DNA from: an uncultured Eubacteriales bacterium
Lineage (GTDB): Bacteria; Bacillota; Clostridia; Oscillospirales; Butyricicoccaceae
Length of the DNA: 27,894 nt
Direction of reading: 5' to 3'
Assembly (NCBI GenBank): GCA_934636325.1
Contig: CAKUAK010000132.1
Coordinates: 1 to 27,894 of the forward strand
A model generated the notes under the pieces. The model saw only the letters and a program-made list of their open reading frames with translations. It was not told the DNA's origin and searched no databases. Positions 7,919 to 15,247 of this stretch are shown here, one piece after another (the first letter of the stretch is position 1; each line of letters begins with the position of its first letter). A program made the position numbers and the translations under genes.

Positions 7919-9499
7919 CTATTCCATCCAATAGACATCCTCGAATCTCATGCCCCCGGCCGCGCTGACCTTGAAGCCGCCGAGGCGGCTGCTGGCCGCA
8001 CGCGTCACCACCGACTGATAAAGGGGCAGGTGGGGCGACAGCTCGTTAAGGCGCTCGGTCGCCTTTTCATAGGTGGCGATCCTATCGTCTCGGTCGATCT
8101 GACCTTCAGACAGGTCGATCAGGCTGTCGAGCTCATCATCATTTACGCGGCCAATATCGGCGGCGTTGATGGCATTTGAATGGAAGAAGCCCCTAAGAAA
8201 TGCGCACATATTGCTCGAAGTATACCCGCTGATCGACGTCTGGTAATCGCCGGACATAATGGCCGACAGCTGTGTGGCATAGTCCATATTCTCTATCTCC
8301 ATCGTGATTCCGATCTCCTGGAGGCCGGCCTGGATGACCTCGGCTGTGCGTCGGGCCGCGTCATTGGCGACGATGCAGGAAAAAACCAGCCCATCGGCAT
8401 CAACGCCCGACCTTTCCAGATACTCTTTGGCCTTTTCGATATCATAGTCCTGCGCTCCGGCTTCCGTGCATCCCTCAAAGACGGACGGAGTCTGGGCGAC
8501 GGCCTTTGTCCCCATGCCATTGCATGCAACGGCAATAACGGCATCGCGGTCGATCGCGGCGTTCACGGCACGGCGAAAATCGACATTGTTAAAAGGATAG
8601 ACCTCATTATTCATGGCCAAAACATTCAATCTTGTGCCATCGACATTATAAACGGTGACGTCAGGATCTTCCTCCAGCCTTGCGATATCATTGGCTTCTG
8701 TCTCTATGATGACGTCGATCTCCCCCGCCTCAAGCGCGATCGTGCGCGACGAGCCCTCGGGGATTATCCGCCATGTCATATCGGTTATCGTGGGCTGATG
8801 ACCCTTATCAAAATAATCATCATTTTTTACAAATGTTATGCAGTCACCCAGCTTCCACTGAACAAACCTGTATGGGCCGCTTCCGATAGGGTTTTGATTG
8901 AAATCGTTCCCGCTGTCGATAAGTGCTTTGGGAACGATCTTTATGCTGGCCATATCAGACAGCGTCAGGGCGTAAGGCCCGTCGGTAGTAACCTTTATGG
9001 TATATTCGTCAACGACCTCCACGTCTGTCCAGAAGGAAGTATAATTTTTGGTCGTCGGATAGGTGCGTGCATATTCCATCGACGCCTTGACATCCTCGGC
9101 AGTCATATGACTGCCGTCATGGAAGTTTATATTATCGTATATTTTAAAGAGCCATTCGGTATCGCTTATATTCTCATAGCTTTCACACAGGCTCGAGACC
9201 GGTTCAAGGGTATCGGCGTCAATGATAAACAGACAGTTGTATGTCAGCGCGTTCATATATCCCGCTGTAACCGACGAATGGTCGAAGGGATGCAGCGTGG
9301 GCGGCTCGCTCTCCATAGCTATGGTGATCGAGTCCCTTACCGTCTGCTCCGCTTCCTGCGTTTTGTCCTCTGCTGCACCCTTTGCCTCTTCTTTTGCCAC
9401 TGCCGATGCGCAGCCGGTAAATACGACTGCGGCCGATATAAGAAGAGCGGCAAAACATGCAAACTTTTTCCCGATACTGCTGCTGAATGATCTTTTCAT
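7919..9499 (-). CDS. Peptide-binding lipoprotein (SBP_bac_5), under the Leu T-box
   Basis: This 526-residue extracellular solute-binding protein belongs to the OppA/DppA class (PF00496). The signal peptide ends in VVFTGC (Cys30), giving lipid anchoring outside the membrane. The mature protein shows family marks: SEPPTLHPFDHSS near the start, FHDGSHMTAEDVKASMEYA, NPIGSGPYRF and a C-terminal GGFKVSAAGGMRFED. The true start is ATG 9499, with GAGGTGAG six bases upstream. An upstream in-frame TTG at 9583 would lie inside the T-box terminator and is rejected. It is closely related to the next two genes; SBP1 and SBP2 share almost the same C-terminus. No permease is adjacent. Expression should rise when tRNA-Leu is uncharged (see 9582-9828). 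Confidence 0.93.
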   Translation of the reverse strand: MKRSFSSSIGKKFACFAALLISAAVVFTGCASAVAKEEAKGAAEDKTQEAEQTVRDSITIAMESEPPTLHPFDHSSVTAGYMNALTYNCLFIIDADTLEPVSSLCESYENISDTEWLFKIYDNINFHDGSHMTAEDVKASMEYARTYPTTKNYTSFWTDVEVVDEYTIKVTTDGPYALTLSDMASIKIVPKALIDSGNDFNQNPIGSGPYRFVQWKLGDCITFVKNDDYFDKGHQPTITDMTWRIIPEGSSRTIALEAGEIDVIIETEANDIARLEEDPDVTVYNVDGTRLNVLAMNNEVYPFNNVDFRRAVNAAIDRDAVIAVACNGMGTKAVAQTPSVFEGCTEAGAQDYDIEKAKEYLERSGVDADGLVFSCIVANDAARRTAEVIQAGLQEIGITMEIENMDYATQLSAIMSGDYQTSISGYTSSNMCAFLRGFFHSNAINAADIGRVNDDELDSLIDLSEGQIDRDDRIATYEKATERLNELSPHLPLYQSVVTRAASSRLGGFKVSAAGGMRFEDVYWME

Positions 9500-9581
9500 C
9501 TTTCTCACCTCATAAAATATCCTGGAAGCCACATGCTTTGCATTTGATGATAATGCCAGGACCCTTGTGAGGATGAAATAC

Positions 9582-9619
9582 AAAAAGCGCTTCCATCCGT
9601 AAAAGGATGAAAGCGCTTT
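9582..9619 (-). terminator. T-box-controlled terminator (Leu leader)
   Basis: The stem AAAGCGCTTTCATCC / GGATGGAAGCGCTTT has a 6-base loop and a T-run. The 5' arm segment TTCATCC plus the loop TTTTACG can pair instead with CGTAACGGG...GTGAA upstream, forming the antiterminator. Confidence 0.85.
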
Positions 9620-9828
9620 ATACCGCGATTCACAACCACCCGTTACGACATTCCAACAAATGCGTTCCCTGTAACGGGGGAAAACCGACGACGCCTACTT
9701 TGTTCGGGCCGCAACTCGAGAGTGAGTTTCAGCACACTTTTACTGTTTCCGGGCTCACACCGTCCCCGGCTCGCTGAGAAGTTCAAAGGCACTTACTTTC
9801 TCCGTCAATGTTTTTGTTATTAACTTCG
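9582..9828 (-). promoter_or_regulatory. T-box leader, specifier CTC (leucine)
   Basis: RNA from the minus strand carries T-box landmarks in order. GAGAAAGTAAGTGCC is the 5' side of the specifier loop (AGTA motif). CAGCGAGCCGGGG is the AG bulge and distal stem, followed by the loop GGTGTGAGCCCGG. The specifier strand is GAA-A-CTC-ACTCTCGAG, with CTC at 9724-9726. GGGTGGTTGTGAA carries the UGGU bulge at 9635-9638. A terminator hairpin closes the leader. The specifier frame was fixed by matching the GAA-N-codon-A pattern of known glycine T-boxes and the two sister leaders. CTC means leucine, and UGGU pairs with the ACCA end of A73 tRNAs. Uncharged tRNA-Leu should favour read-through into the peptide-binding gene. 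Confidence 0.9.
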
Positions 9829-9834
9829 TTTCCT

Positions 9835-9863
9835 ATTAAATCACGTTTTATTTCTATTGTCAA
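9835..9863 (-). promoter_or_regulatory. Promoter of the Leu T-box transcript
   Basis: Consensus TTGACA, a 17-base spacer and TTTAAT. The layout is the same as the promoters of the two sister leaders; the expected transcript start is near 9828. It begins about 20 bases after the stop of the preceding receptor gene. Confidence 0.85.
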
Positions 9864-9881
9864 GAACTTTTTTAAAAGTTT

Positions 9882-11444
9882 TTATTCTCCCCAGTAAACC
9901 TCTTCAAATCTCATGCCTCCGGCCGCGCTGACCTTGAAGCCGCCGAGGCGGCTGTCCATCGCACGGATAACAGTGCTCTGATAAAGGGGGATGTATATCG
10001 ACTGGCCGTTGATATAATCGGTCAGAGCCTCAAAGGTGGCGCTCCTGTCATTGATATCTGTCTGTGTTTTGCCGAGGTCGATCATGCTGTCGATATAAGG
10101 ATCATTTACCCTTGCCATATTTGCAGCGTTTATCGACTCGGAGTGGAATATTCCATAGAGGTAATTATACATCGTGCCGGCCGTGAAGCCCGAAACGGCC
10201 ATTTCGTAGTCACCTGCGAAAACCTGGGTCAGGTATGTCGCGTAATCGAGCGACTCGATCGACATTTCCATATTGAGCTCAAGAAGGCTGGCCTGAATGA
10301 CCTCGGCCGCGCGGCGGGCGGTGTCATTAAAAACATAACAGGTGAAGGCTATCGTCTGTCCGTCGAGGCCCGACTGCTCCATATAGGACTTTGCCAGCTG
10401 GGGATCATAACCGTCGCATCCCTTGTCCGATGCACCCTCAAAAACCATTGGAGTTTCCGAAAGAGCCACCTTGCCCTCACCATTGAGTGCAACAGCTATA
10501 ACGGCCTCTTTATCTATGGCGGCGTTTATGGCCTTGCGGACATAAATATTATCGAAGGGCGCCTTTTCGGTATTGACCGTAAGGAAGTTGACCCTTGTTC
10601 CGCCTTCCTTTATGACCGATATTTTCTCGTTTTCTTCCATTCGCGCGATATCGTTGGCATCGGGCTCGATTATCATATCTATCTCGCCTGCCTCAAGGGC
10701 TATCGTGCGGGATGTGCCCTCGGGGATTATGCGCCATGTAAGATGCTTTATCTTCGGCATATTTTCGGTGTCGAAATAATCATCAAAGGCTTTGAACTCC
10801 AGCTTGTCGCCGAGGGTATAGCTTTCAAAAACATACGGGCCGCTTCCGATGGGGTTCTGGTTGAAGTCATTCCCGCTGTCGATAAGCGCCTTGGGGACTA
10901 TCTTTATGCTGGCCAGATTATTGAGTGTCAGCGCATATGGTGTGCCGGTGTCGACGGCTATCGTGTTTTGGTCGATGATCTCGATATCGGTCCAGAAGGA
11001 TGTGTAATCGGCCGTCGTCGTGAAGGTCCTTGCATATTCCATCGACGCCTTGACATCCTCGGCCGTCATGATGCTGCCGTCATGGAACATGACGCCCTGA
11101 CGCAGATGGAATATCCATTTTGTTTCGGTCTCCTGCTCATAGCTCTCGCAGAGATCGGGGATCGGTTCGAGGGTATCGAGAGCCAGCTTGAAGAGGCAGT
11201 TATATGTCAGCGCGTTCATATACCCGGCTGTAACGGCCTTATGGTCGAAGGGATGCAGGGTGGGCGGCTCGCTTTCGATGGCGATTATCAAATCGTCGCG
11301 CTTATTATCGGCGGTTTCTTCGGCCGCCAGGGCATCCTTTTTTTCGCCGCTGTCGGCCGACGCGCTGGCGCAGCCGGTAAAGCAGATGGCAGTGATAACG
11401 CATGCCAGGATCAGGCAGATAAGACCGTTGAGCTTCTTTTTCAT
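9882..11444 (-). CDS. Peptide-binding lipoprotein (SBP_bac_5), under the Val T-box
   Basis: This 520-residue OppA/DppA-class receptor is predicted to be a lipoprotein (CFTGC, Cys25) facing outward. Marks are SEPPTLHPFDHKAVTAGYMN, FHDGSIMTAEDVKASMEYA, NPIGSGPYVF and the C-terminal FKVSAAGGMRFEEVYW. The start is ATG 11444, with GAGGTGAC just upstream in the spacing used by its sister. An in-frame extension to 11537 would run into the T-box terminator. The protein is clearly paralogous to both neighbours, most similar at its C-terminus to the Leu-controlled copy. The ligand is unknown; the T-box suggests peptides that supply valine, which is inference. No strong terminator separates its stop from the next promoter, only an AT-rich hairpin. 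Confidence 0.93.
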   Translation of the reverse strand: MKKKLNGLICLILACVITAICFTGCASASADSGEKKDALAAEETADNKRDDLIIAIESEPPTLHPFDHKAVTAGYMNALTYNCLFKLALDTLEPIPDLCESYEQETETKWIFHLRQGVMFHDGSIMTAEDVKASMEYARTFTTTADYTSFWTDIEIIDQNTIAVDTGTPYALTLNNLASIKIVPKALIDSGNDFNQNPIGSGPYVFESYTLGDKLEFKAFDDYFDTENMPKIKHLTWRIIPEGTSRTIALEAGEIDMIIEPDANDIARMEENEKISVIKEGGTRVNFLTVNTEKAPFDNIYVRKAINAAIDKEAVIAVALNGEGKVALSETPMVFEGASDKGCDGYDPQLAKSYMEQSGLDGQTIAFTCYVFNDTARRAAEVIQASLLELNMEMSIESLDYATYLTQVFAGDYEMAVSGFTAGTMYNYLYGIFHSESINAANMARVNDPYIDSMIDLGKTQTDINDRSATFEALTDYINGQSIYIPLYQSTVIRAMDSRLGGFKVSAAGGMRFEEVYWGE

Positions 11445-11533
11445 TTTTGTCACCTCATAAAAAGTTTTCGGGTCAAACAGCAAGATCAAACATTTGCGCC
11501 GGAAATGAGTTTTTATGAGGGACATGAAAAACA

Positions 11534-11570
11534 ACAAAAAGAGCCTTCATCCGTAATAGGATGAAGGCTC
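11534..11570 (-). terminator. T-box-controlled terminator (Val leader)
   Basis: A perfect 12-bp stem, GAGCCTTCATCC / GGATGAAGGCTC, with a 6-base loop and a T-run. The segment TTCATCC is shared with the other two leaders, consistent with its second job in the antiterminator. Confidence 0.87.
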
Positions 11571-11788
11571 TGGAAAAAGCATTCACGACCACCCGTTACG
11601 ACATTCCAACAAATGCGTCTCCTGTAACGTGGAGAAAACGTCGATGCCTACTCGACCTTGGTCTTTCAGCCCGCGACTCGGGAGTGACATTCGGGCTTTT
11701 ACTTATATCGGCTCTCACCATATGCCGACTCTCTGGGATGTTCAAAGCTGCCTACTAATCTCCGTCAACGTCTTTGCTGTTCAATTTG
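11534..11788 (-). promoter_or_regulatory. T-box leader, specifier GTC (valine)
   Basis: This leader has the same architecture as its neighbour. GAGATTAGTAGGCAG is the 5' specifier-loop side, CAGAGAGTCGGC the AG bulge and distal stem, and GGTGAGAGCCGA the distal loop. The specifier strand is GAA-T-GTC-ACTCCCGAG, with GTC at 11686-11688. GGGTGGTCGTGAA has the UGGU bulge at 11588-11591. The AGAGAG and distal-loop sequences fit the T-box consensus best of the three. GTC reads valine, and bacterial tRNA-Val has A73, matching UGGU. The sequences around the codon are nearly identical in the three leaders while the codon itself changes, as expected for specificity switching after duplication. Confidence 0.9.
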
Positions 11789-11794
11789 GTTATT

Positions 11795-11823
11795 ATTTAA
11801 GCACAGCTCTTTGAGTTTGTCAA
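11795..11823 (-). promoter_or_regulatory. Promoter of the Val T-box transcript
   Basis: TTGACA, a 17-base spacer and TTAAAT on the minus strand. An inverted repeat, AGCTCTT / AAGAGCT (11805-11828), spans the -35 box but is absent from the sister promoters. Confidence 0.82.
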
Positions 11824-11850
11824 GAGCTTTTTATAATTTTCTTTGGGATC

Positions 11851-13413
11851 TTACTCGGCCCAAGCGACATCCTCGAACCTTACTGTGCCGGAAGCTCCGA
11901 CGACAACGCCCTGGAGCTTGGCGTTATACGCCCTTGTGACGATCGACTCGTAAAGAGGAACATAGGGTGTGCAGGAGTTGAGATAGGCTGTGACCTCCTG
12001 GTATACGGCGTTGGCCTCATCTTCGTCGGTCAGGGTCAGGACCTTGTCGATCAACTCATCAACATGGGCGTCGCTGAAGCGCGCCTGATTGGCAGCGTCA
12101 AGGGCCGATGTGTGGAATGTGCCGGTAAGATATCTCGCAAGGCTGGCAGCCGTATAACCAGTAATAGCTGTCATGCAGTTGCCGCTCATGACGTCACTCA
12201 GCCATGCGGCATAGTCGAGGCTCTCTATCGTCATCTCTATGCCGACATCGGAGAGATATGCCTGGACAACCTCAGCGGCGCGGCGGGATGTATCGTTGGA
12301 AACTATGCAGCTGAAGGTCAGCGCCGTCGTGTCTACGCCCGATGCCTCGAGATAGGCTTTAGCCTTTTCGGGATCGTAGCCCTCAACGTTATCATTGGAT
12401 GTGCCGGGGAAAACGCTGGGGCAGACCGACTGTGCCACAAGACCCTCGCCGTTGAGTGCGACCGTCAGTACAGCTTCCCTGTCGATAGCGCAGTTGACAG
12501 CCTTGCGGAAGTCGGCGTTGTTGAAGGGATAGACCTCATTGTTCATGGTAAAATAGTTCATTCTTGTTCCGGTGACCGTCGTGACGTCGACGGCATCGGA
12601 CTCTCTCAGGCGCTCAAGATCGGTCGTCTCGACCTCTACGACGAAGTCGACCTCTCCGGCTTCAAGGGCTATCGTGCGGGAAGAACCCTCGGGGATGATC
12701 CTCCATGTCATATACTTTATGGAGGGCTGGTGGTCGGCGTCAAAGTAATTATCATTGGCCTCGAACTCGAGCCTGTCGCCCAGCGTCCAGTTTATAAACT
12801 TATACGGGCCGCTTCCGACCGGATTGGCGCTGAAATCGTTCTCGGAATCTATAAGGGCCTTAGGGACTATCTTATTGCTCGACATATCGAAGAGTGTCAG
12901 GGCGTAGGAACCGTTTGTTGTGACCCGGACAGTATAATCATCGACGACCGTGACGTCGCTCCAGAAGCTAGAATACTGCTTGGTCGTCGGATAGTTTCTT
13001 GCATATTCCATCGAAGCCTTGACGTCCTCAGCCGTCATATGGCTGCCGTCGTGGAAATAGACATTTTCGAATATTTTGAACTGCCATGTGGTCTCGTCGA
13101 GCTGCTCATAGCTCTCACAGAGATCGGGCACAGGCTGAAGGGACTCGGGGTCCAGTTTAAACAGCGAGTTGTAGGTCAGCGTGTTCATATAACCGGCTGT
13201 GACAGAAGTATGATCGAAAGGGTGCAGTGTGGGGGGCTCGCTCTCCATGGCGACGACAAGGGTGTCCTTTGTCTCGGGATGCTGTTCTTCCTGCTGCTGA
13301 TTGTCGGCCTTGGGTTCATCAACGGCGTTGACGCTTCCGCATCCTGTCATTGCCGCAAAGGCCGTTCCGGCGGCCAGCATAAGGGCCATAAGCTTGACTG
13401 TCATTCTTTTCAT
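11851..13413 (-). CDS. Peptide-binding lipoprotein (SBP_bac_5), under the Ile T-box
   Basis: This 520-residue OppA/DppA-class receptor has a lipobox, AAMTGC (Cys25). Its marks are SEPPTLHPFDHTSVTAGYMN, FHDGSHMTAEDVKASMEYA and NPVGSGPYKF. The C-terminus (VVVGASGTVRFEDVAW) differs more from the other two, so this may be the oldest branch, or one with a shifted ligand. GAGGTGAAG lies six bases before the ATG. A short Gln/Glu-rich linker (residues 36-48) follows the lipid anchor. It is first in the direction of transcription. No clear terminator follows, so some read-through into the Val unit is possible. The ligand is probably peptide; the preference for isoleucine-containing peptides suggested by the T-box is inference. 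Confidence 0.93.
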   Translation of the reverse strand: MKRMTVKLMALMLAAGTAFAAMTGCGSVNAVDEPKADNQQQEEQHPETKDTLVVAMESEPPTLHPFDHTSVTAGYMNTLTYNSLFKLDPESLQPVPDLCESYEQLDETTWQFKIFENVYFHDGSHMTAEDVKASMEYARNYPTTKQYSSFWSDVTVVDDYTVRVTTNGSYALTLFDMSSNKIVPKALIDSENDFSANPVGSGPYKFINWTLGDRLEFEANDNYFDADHQPSIKYMTWRIIPEGSSRTIALEAGEVDFVVEVETTDLERLRESDAVDVTTVTGTRMNYFTMNNEVYPFNNADFRKAVNCAIDREAVLTVALNGEGLVAQSVCPSVFPGTSNDNVEGYDPEKAKAYLEASGVDTTALTFSCIVSNDTSRRAAEVVQAYLSDVGIEMTIESLDYAAWLSDVMSGNCMTAITGYTAASLARYLTGTFHTSALDAANQARFSDAHVDELIDKVLTLTDEDEANAVYQEVTAYLNSCTPYVPLYESIVTRAYNAKLQGVVVGASGTVRFEDVAWAE

Positions 13414-13462
13414 TGTTCTTCACCTCAAATTAAATTACATTCCGGGAATGTCTCAGGATGAA

Positions 13463-13714
13463 AAACAAAAAAGCGTTCATCCGTAAAAGGATGAACGCTG
13501 AAAAGCAATTCACAACCACCTGTTACGACATTCCAACAAATGCGTCCCCTATAACGGAGGAAAACCGTCAGCGCCTACTTTTTTAAAGTTCGGGCTGCAA
13601 CTCAAGAGTGATTTTCGGTCGCCTCTACTCATACCGGGCTTGCACCGCCCCCGGCTCGCTGTGATTTTCGAAATGCGCTTACTTTCTCTGTCAACGTCTT
13701 TCGTGTTAACTTGT
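13463..13714 (-). promoter_or_regulatory. T-box leader, specifier ATC (isoleucine)
   Basis: Third copy of the leader. GAGAAAGTAAGCGC is the 5' specifier-loop side, CAGCGAGCCGGGG the AG bulge and distal stem, and GGTGCAAGCCCGG the distal loop. The specifier strand is GAA-A-ATC-ACTCTTGAG, with ATC at 13610-13612. AGGTGGTTGTGAA has the UGGU bulge at 13515-13518. The bases flanking the codon match the glycine T-box pattern GAA-A-GGC-A closely, which fixes the reading. ATC is isoleucine, and tRNA-Ile has A73. A segment GCATTTGTTGGAATGTCGTA (Stem III/linker region) is identical in all three leaders. Confidence 0.9.
13466..13499 (-). terminator. T-box-controlled terminator (Ile leader)
   Basis: The stem AGCGTTCATCC / GGATGAACGCT has a 6-base loop and is followed by a T-rich run on the minus strand. 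It shares TTCATCC with the sister leaders. Confidence 0.85.
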
Positions 13715-13720
13715 GAGCAT

Positions 13721-13749
13721 ATTAAAGCACATCTTTCGCCGCTTGTCAA
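13721..13749 (-). promoter_or_regulatory. Promoter of the Ile T-box transcript
   Basis: TTGACA, a 17-base spacer and TTTAAT on the minus strand, just beyond the terminator of the lysine operon. Confidence 0.85.
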
Positions 13750-13775
13750 TACCCTTTTTCAAAAAATTTTAAAAA

Positions 13776-13804
13776 CCCCGCGGAGGCTGTAATCCTCCGC
13801 GGGG
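13776..13804 (-). terminator. Terminator of the lysC-dapA-dapB-dapH operon
   Basis: The 11-bp stem CCCCGCGGAGG / CCTCCGCGGGG has a 7-base loop and is followed on the minus strand by TTTTTAAAATTTTTT, directly after the dapH stop. Confidence 0.92.
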
Positions 13805-13819
13805 CGGATGTACTGCGGC

Positions 13820-14518
13820 TTAAAGTGAACGCAGGGCGTCGATAAGCTCGGTCTTTCCGACCGTCTTTTCGTCCTTCTGCTTGAGGATGCGCGCCGGTAT
13901 GCCTCCGACAACGACATTCTCGGGAACGTCGCTCAGAACGACAGAGCCGGCGGCGACGACAGAGTTTTTGCCGATGCGGCAGCCCTCGATAACAACGGCG
14001 TTTGCGCCGACAAGGACATTATCCTCCACAACGACCGGAACAGCGCTGGCAGGCTCGATGACGCCGGCCAGAACCGCGCCCGCGCCGATATGGCAATGCT
14101 TGCCGACGGTAGCTCTGCCGCCGAGAATAGCGCCCATATCTATCATCGTGCCCTCGCCGATGACAGCGCCGATATTGATGACGGCGCCCATCATGATGAC
14201 AGCGTTGTCGCCGATCTCGACCTGCTCGCGGATGACCGCACCCGGCTCGATCCTGGCGTTGATATCCTTTTTATCCAGCATGGGTATGGCCGAATTGCGG
14301 CAGTCGTTCTCTATGACGATATCCTCGATCTTGCCGCTGTTGGCTTCGAGGATGGGCTTGAGCTCCTTCCAGTCGCCGAAAACGATCTTGTCGCCGCTGC
14401 CGAATACCTTTGCGCTGCCATAGCATACAGGCTCTTTTTCCTTGACATAGAGCTTAACGGGGGTCTTTTTTTCCGATGTTGCGATATAATTTATGATCTC
14501 CTGGGCATTCATTTGCAT
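13820..14518 (-). CDS. dapH: Tetrahydrodipicolinate N-acetyltransferase
   Basis: This 232-residue enzyme transfers acetyl from acetyl-CoA to tetrahydrodipicolinate, opening the acetylase branch of diaminopimelate synthesis (EC 2.3.1.89). An N-terminal helical domain (residues 1-80) is followed by a left-handed beta-helix of hexapeptide repeats (about 90-205: repeated GAVI, GEGT, GAV and VIEG units with the usual I/L/V every six residues). Its length matches DapH (about 236), not DapD (about 275), so the acetyl rather than succinyl branch is called. This is supported by the deacetylase and aminotransferase nearby. It is the last gene of the operon, 16 bases after dapB. AGGAAAGG precedes the first ATG by five bases; the ATG at 14512 is also possible. 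Confidence 0.95.
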   Translation of the reverse strand: MQMNAQEIINYIATSEKKTPVKLYVKEKEPVCYGSAKVFGSGDKIVFGDWKELKPILEANSGKIEDIVIENDCRNSAIPMLDKKDINARIEPGAVIREQVEIGDNAVIMMGAVINIGAVIGEGTMIDMGAILGGRATVGKHCHIGAGAVLAGVIEPASAVPVVVEDNVLVGANAVVIEGCRIGKNSVVAAGSVVLSDVPENVVVGGIPARILKQKDEKTVGKTELIDALRSL

Positions 14519-14533
14519 ATCCGCCTTTCCTGT

Positions 14534-15247
14534 TTAGAATAAAAGCTCTTCGATGGTATAAAATCCCACGGGACGTGTGCTGAGCGCCTGGGCCGCCTTG
14601 ACGGCGCCGTTGGCAAAGATGCGGCGCGACACGGCGCGGTGGGTGATCTCTATGACCTCGTCCTCGCCGAAGAAGGATACGACATGCTCTCCGGCCATAT
14701 TTCCGCCGCGGCGCGAGGACATGCCGATCTCGTTTTTACTCCTCGCGCCGGTTATGGCATGGCGGTCGTATACCCTCTCCATCTCCCCTTCGGGGTCGAT
14801 GGCATCGGCCAGCAGATATGCCGTGCCGGAGGGGGCGTCGACCTTTTTGTTGTGGTGTGTCTCAAGTATCTCGATATCAAAGCTGTCGCGCAGCACCGGC
14901 GTGATCAGCTCCAGCGCCTTCTTCATAACGGCGACGCCGAGAGAATAATTGGCCGCGTGTATGACCGGCGCATATTCGCCCAGCGAGCATATGAGCTCCT
15001 TCTGACGGCTGTTGTGTCCCGTGCAACCGCAGACATAGGGCGAGCCTGTGCGCTTTATGAATCCGGCGACGGTATGCAGCGCCGACGGAGAGGAAAAGTC
15101 AAAGACGACGTCAAAGCGGTCGTCTATGGTCTCCAGCTCCTGAAGGTTATCGACGTCGATGATCGCCCCGATCTCCATCCCGGCGGCCTTTGCCGATTCT
15201 TCTATCATTTTCCCCATGCGGCCGTAGCCGATGATCATTGCCTTCAT
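14534..15247 (-). CDS. dapB: 4-hydroxy-tetrahydrodipicolinate reductase
   Basis: This 237-residue cytoplasmic NAD(P)H-dependent reductase makes tetrahydrodipicolinate. Residues 4-12 (MIIGYGRMG) form the nucleotide-binding turn, with GYGRMG in place of the more usual GxxGRMG. FDFSS sits at 50-53, and the active-site block ETHHNKKVDAPSGTA at 129-143 contains the catalytic His131/His132 and Lys135. It is a little shorter than E. coli DapB (273), as in the shorter Clostridia and Thermotoga forms. The start is the ATG that overlaps the dapA stop (ATGA). An upstream in-frame codon four residues earlier would lie further inside dapA and is less likely. Translational coupling with dapA is expected. 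Confidence 0.95.
   Translation of the reverse strand: MKAMIIGYGRMGKMIEESAKAAGMEIGAIIDVDNLQELETIDDRFDVVFDFSSPSALHTVAGFIKRTGSPYVCGCTGHNSRQKELICSLGEYAPVIHAANYSLGVAVMKKALELITPVLRDSFDIEILETHHNKKVDAPSGTAYLLADAIDPEGEMERVYDRHAITGARSKNEIGMSSRRGGNMAGEHVVSFFGEDEVIEITHRAVSRRIFANGAVKAAQALSTRPVGFYTIEELLF

Noticed and set aside
9583..11537. Longer N-termini for the first two receptor proteins starting at 9583 (TTG) and 11537.
   Set aside because: These would begin in or directly at the T-box terminator hairpins and put 28-31 extra residues before clear lipoprotein signal peptides that have their own GAGGTGA sites.
8180..13461. Long open frames on the plus strand opposite the three receptor genes (up to about 470 codons).
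   Set aside because: They run antisense to well-identified SBP_bac_5 proteins, arise from the codon bias of the real genes, have no good ribosome binding sites and resemble no family.
9582..13714. The three similar intergenic blocks as a mobile repeat or CRISPR-like array.
   Set aside because: They are about 250 bases each, placed before every receptor gene in the same orientation, and contain ordered T-box landmarks, which a duplication of gene plus leader explains.
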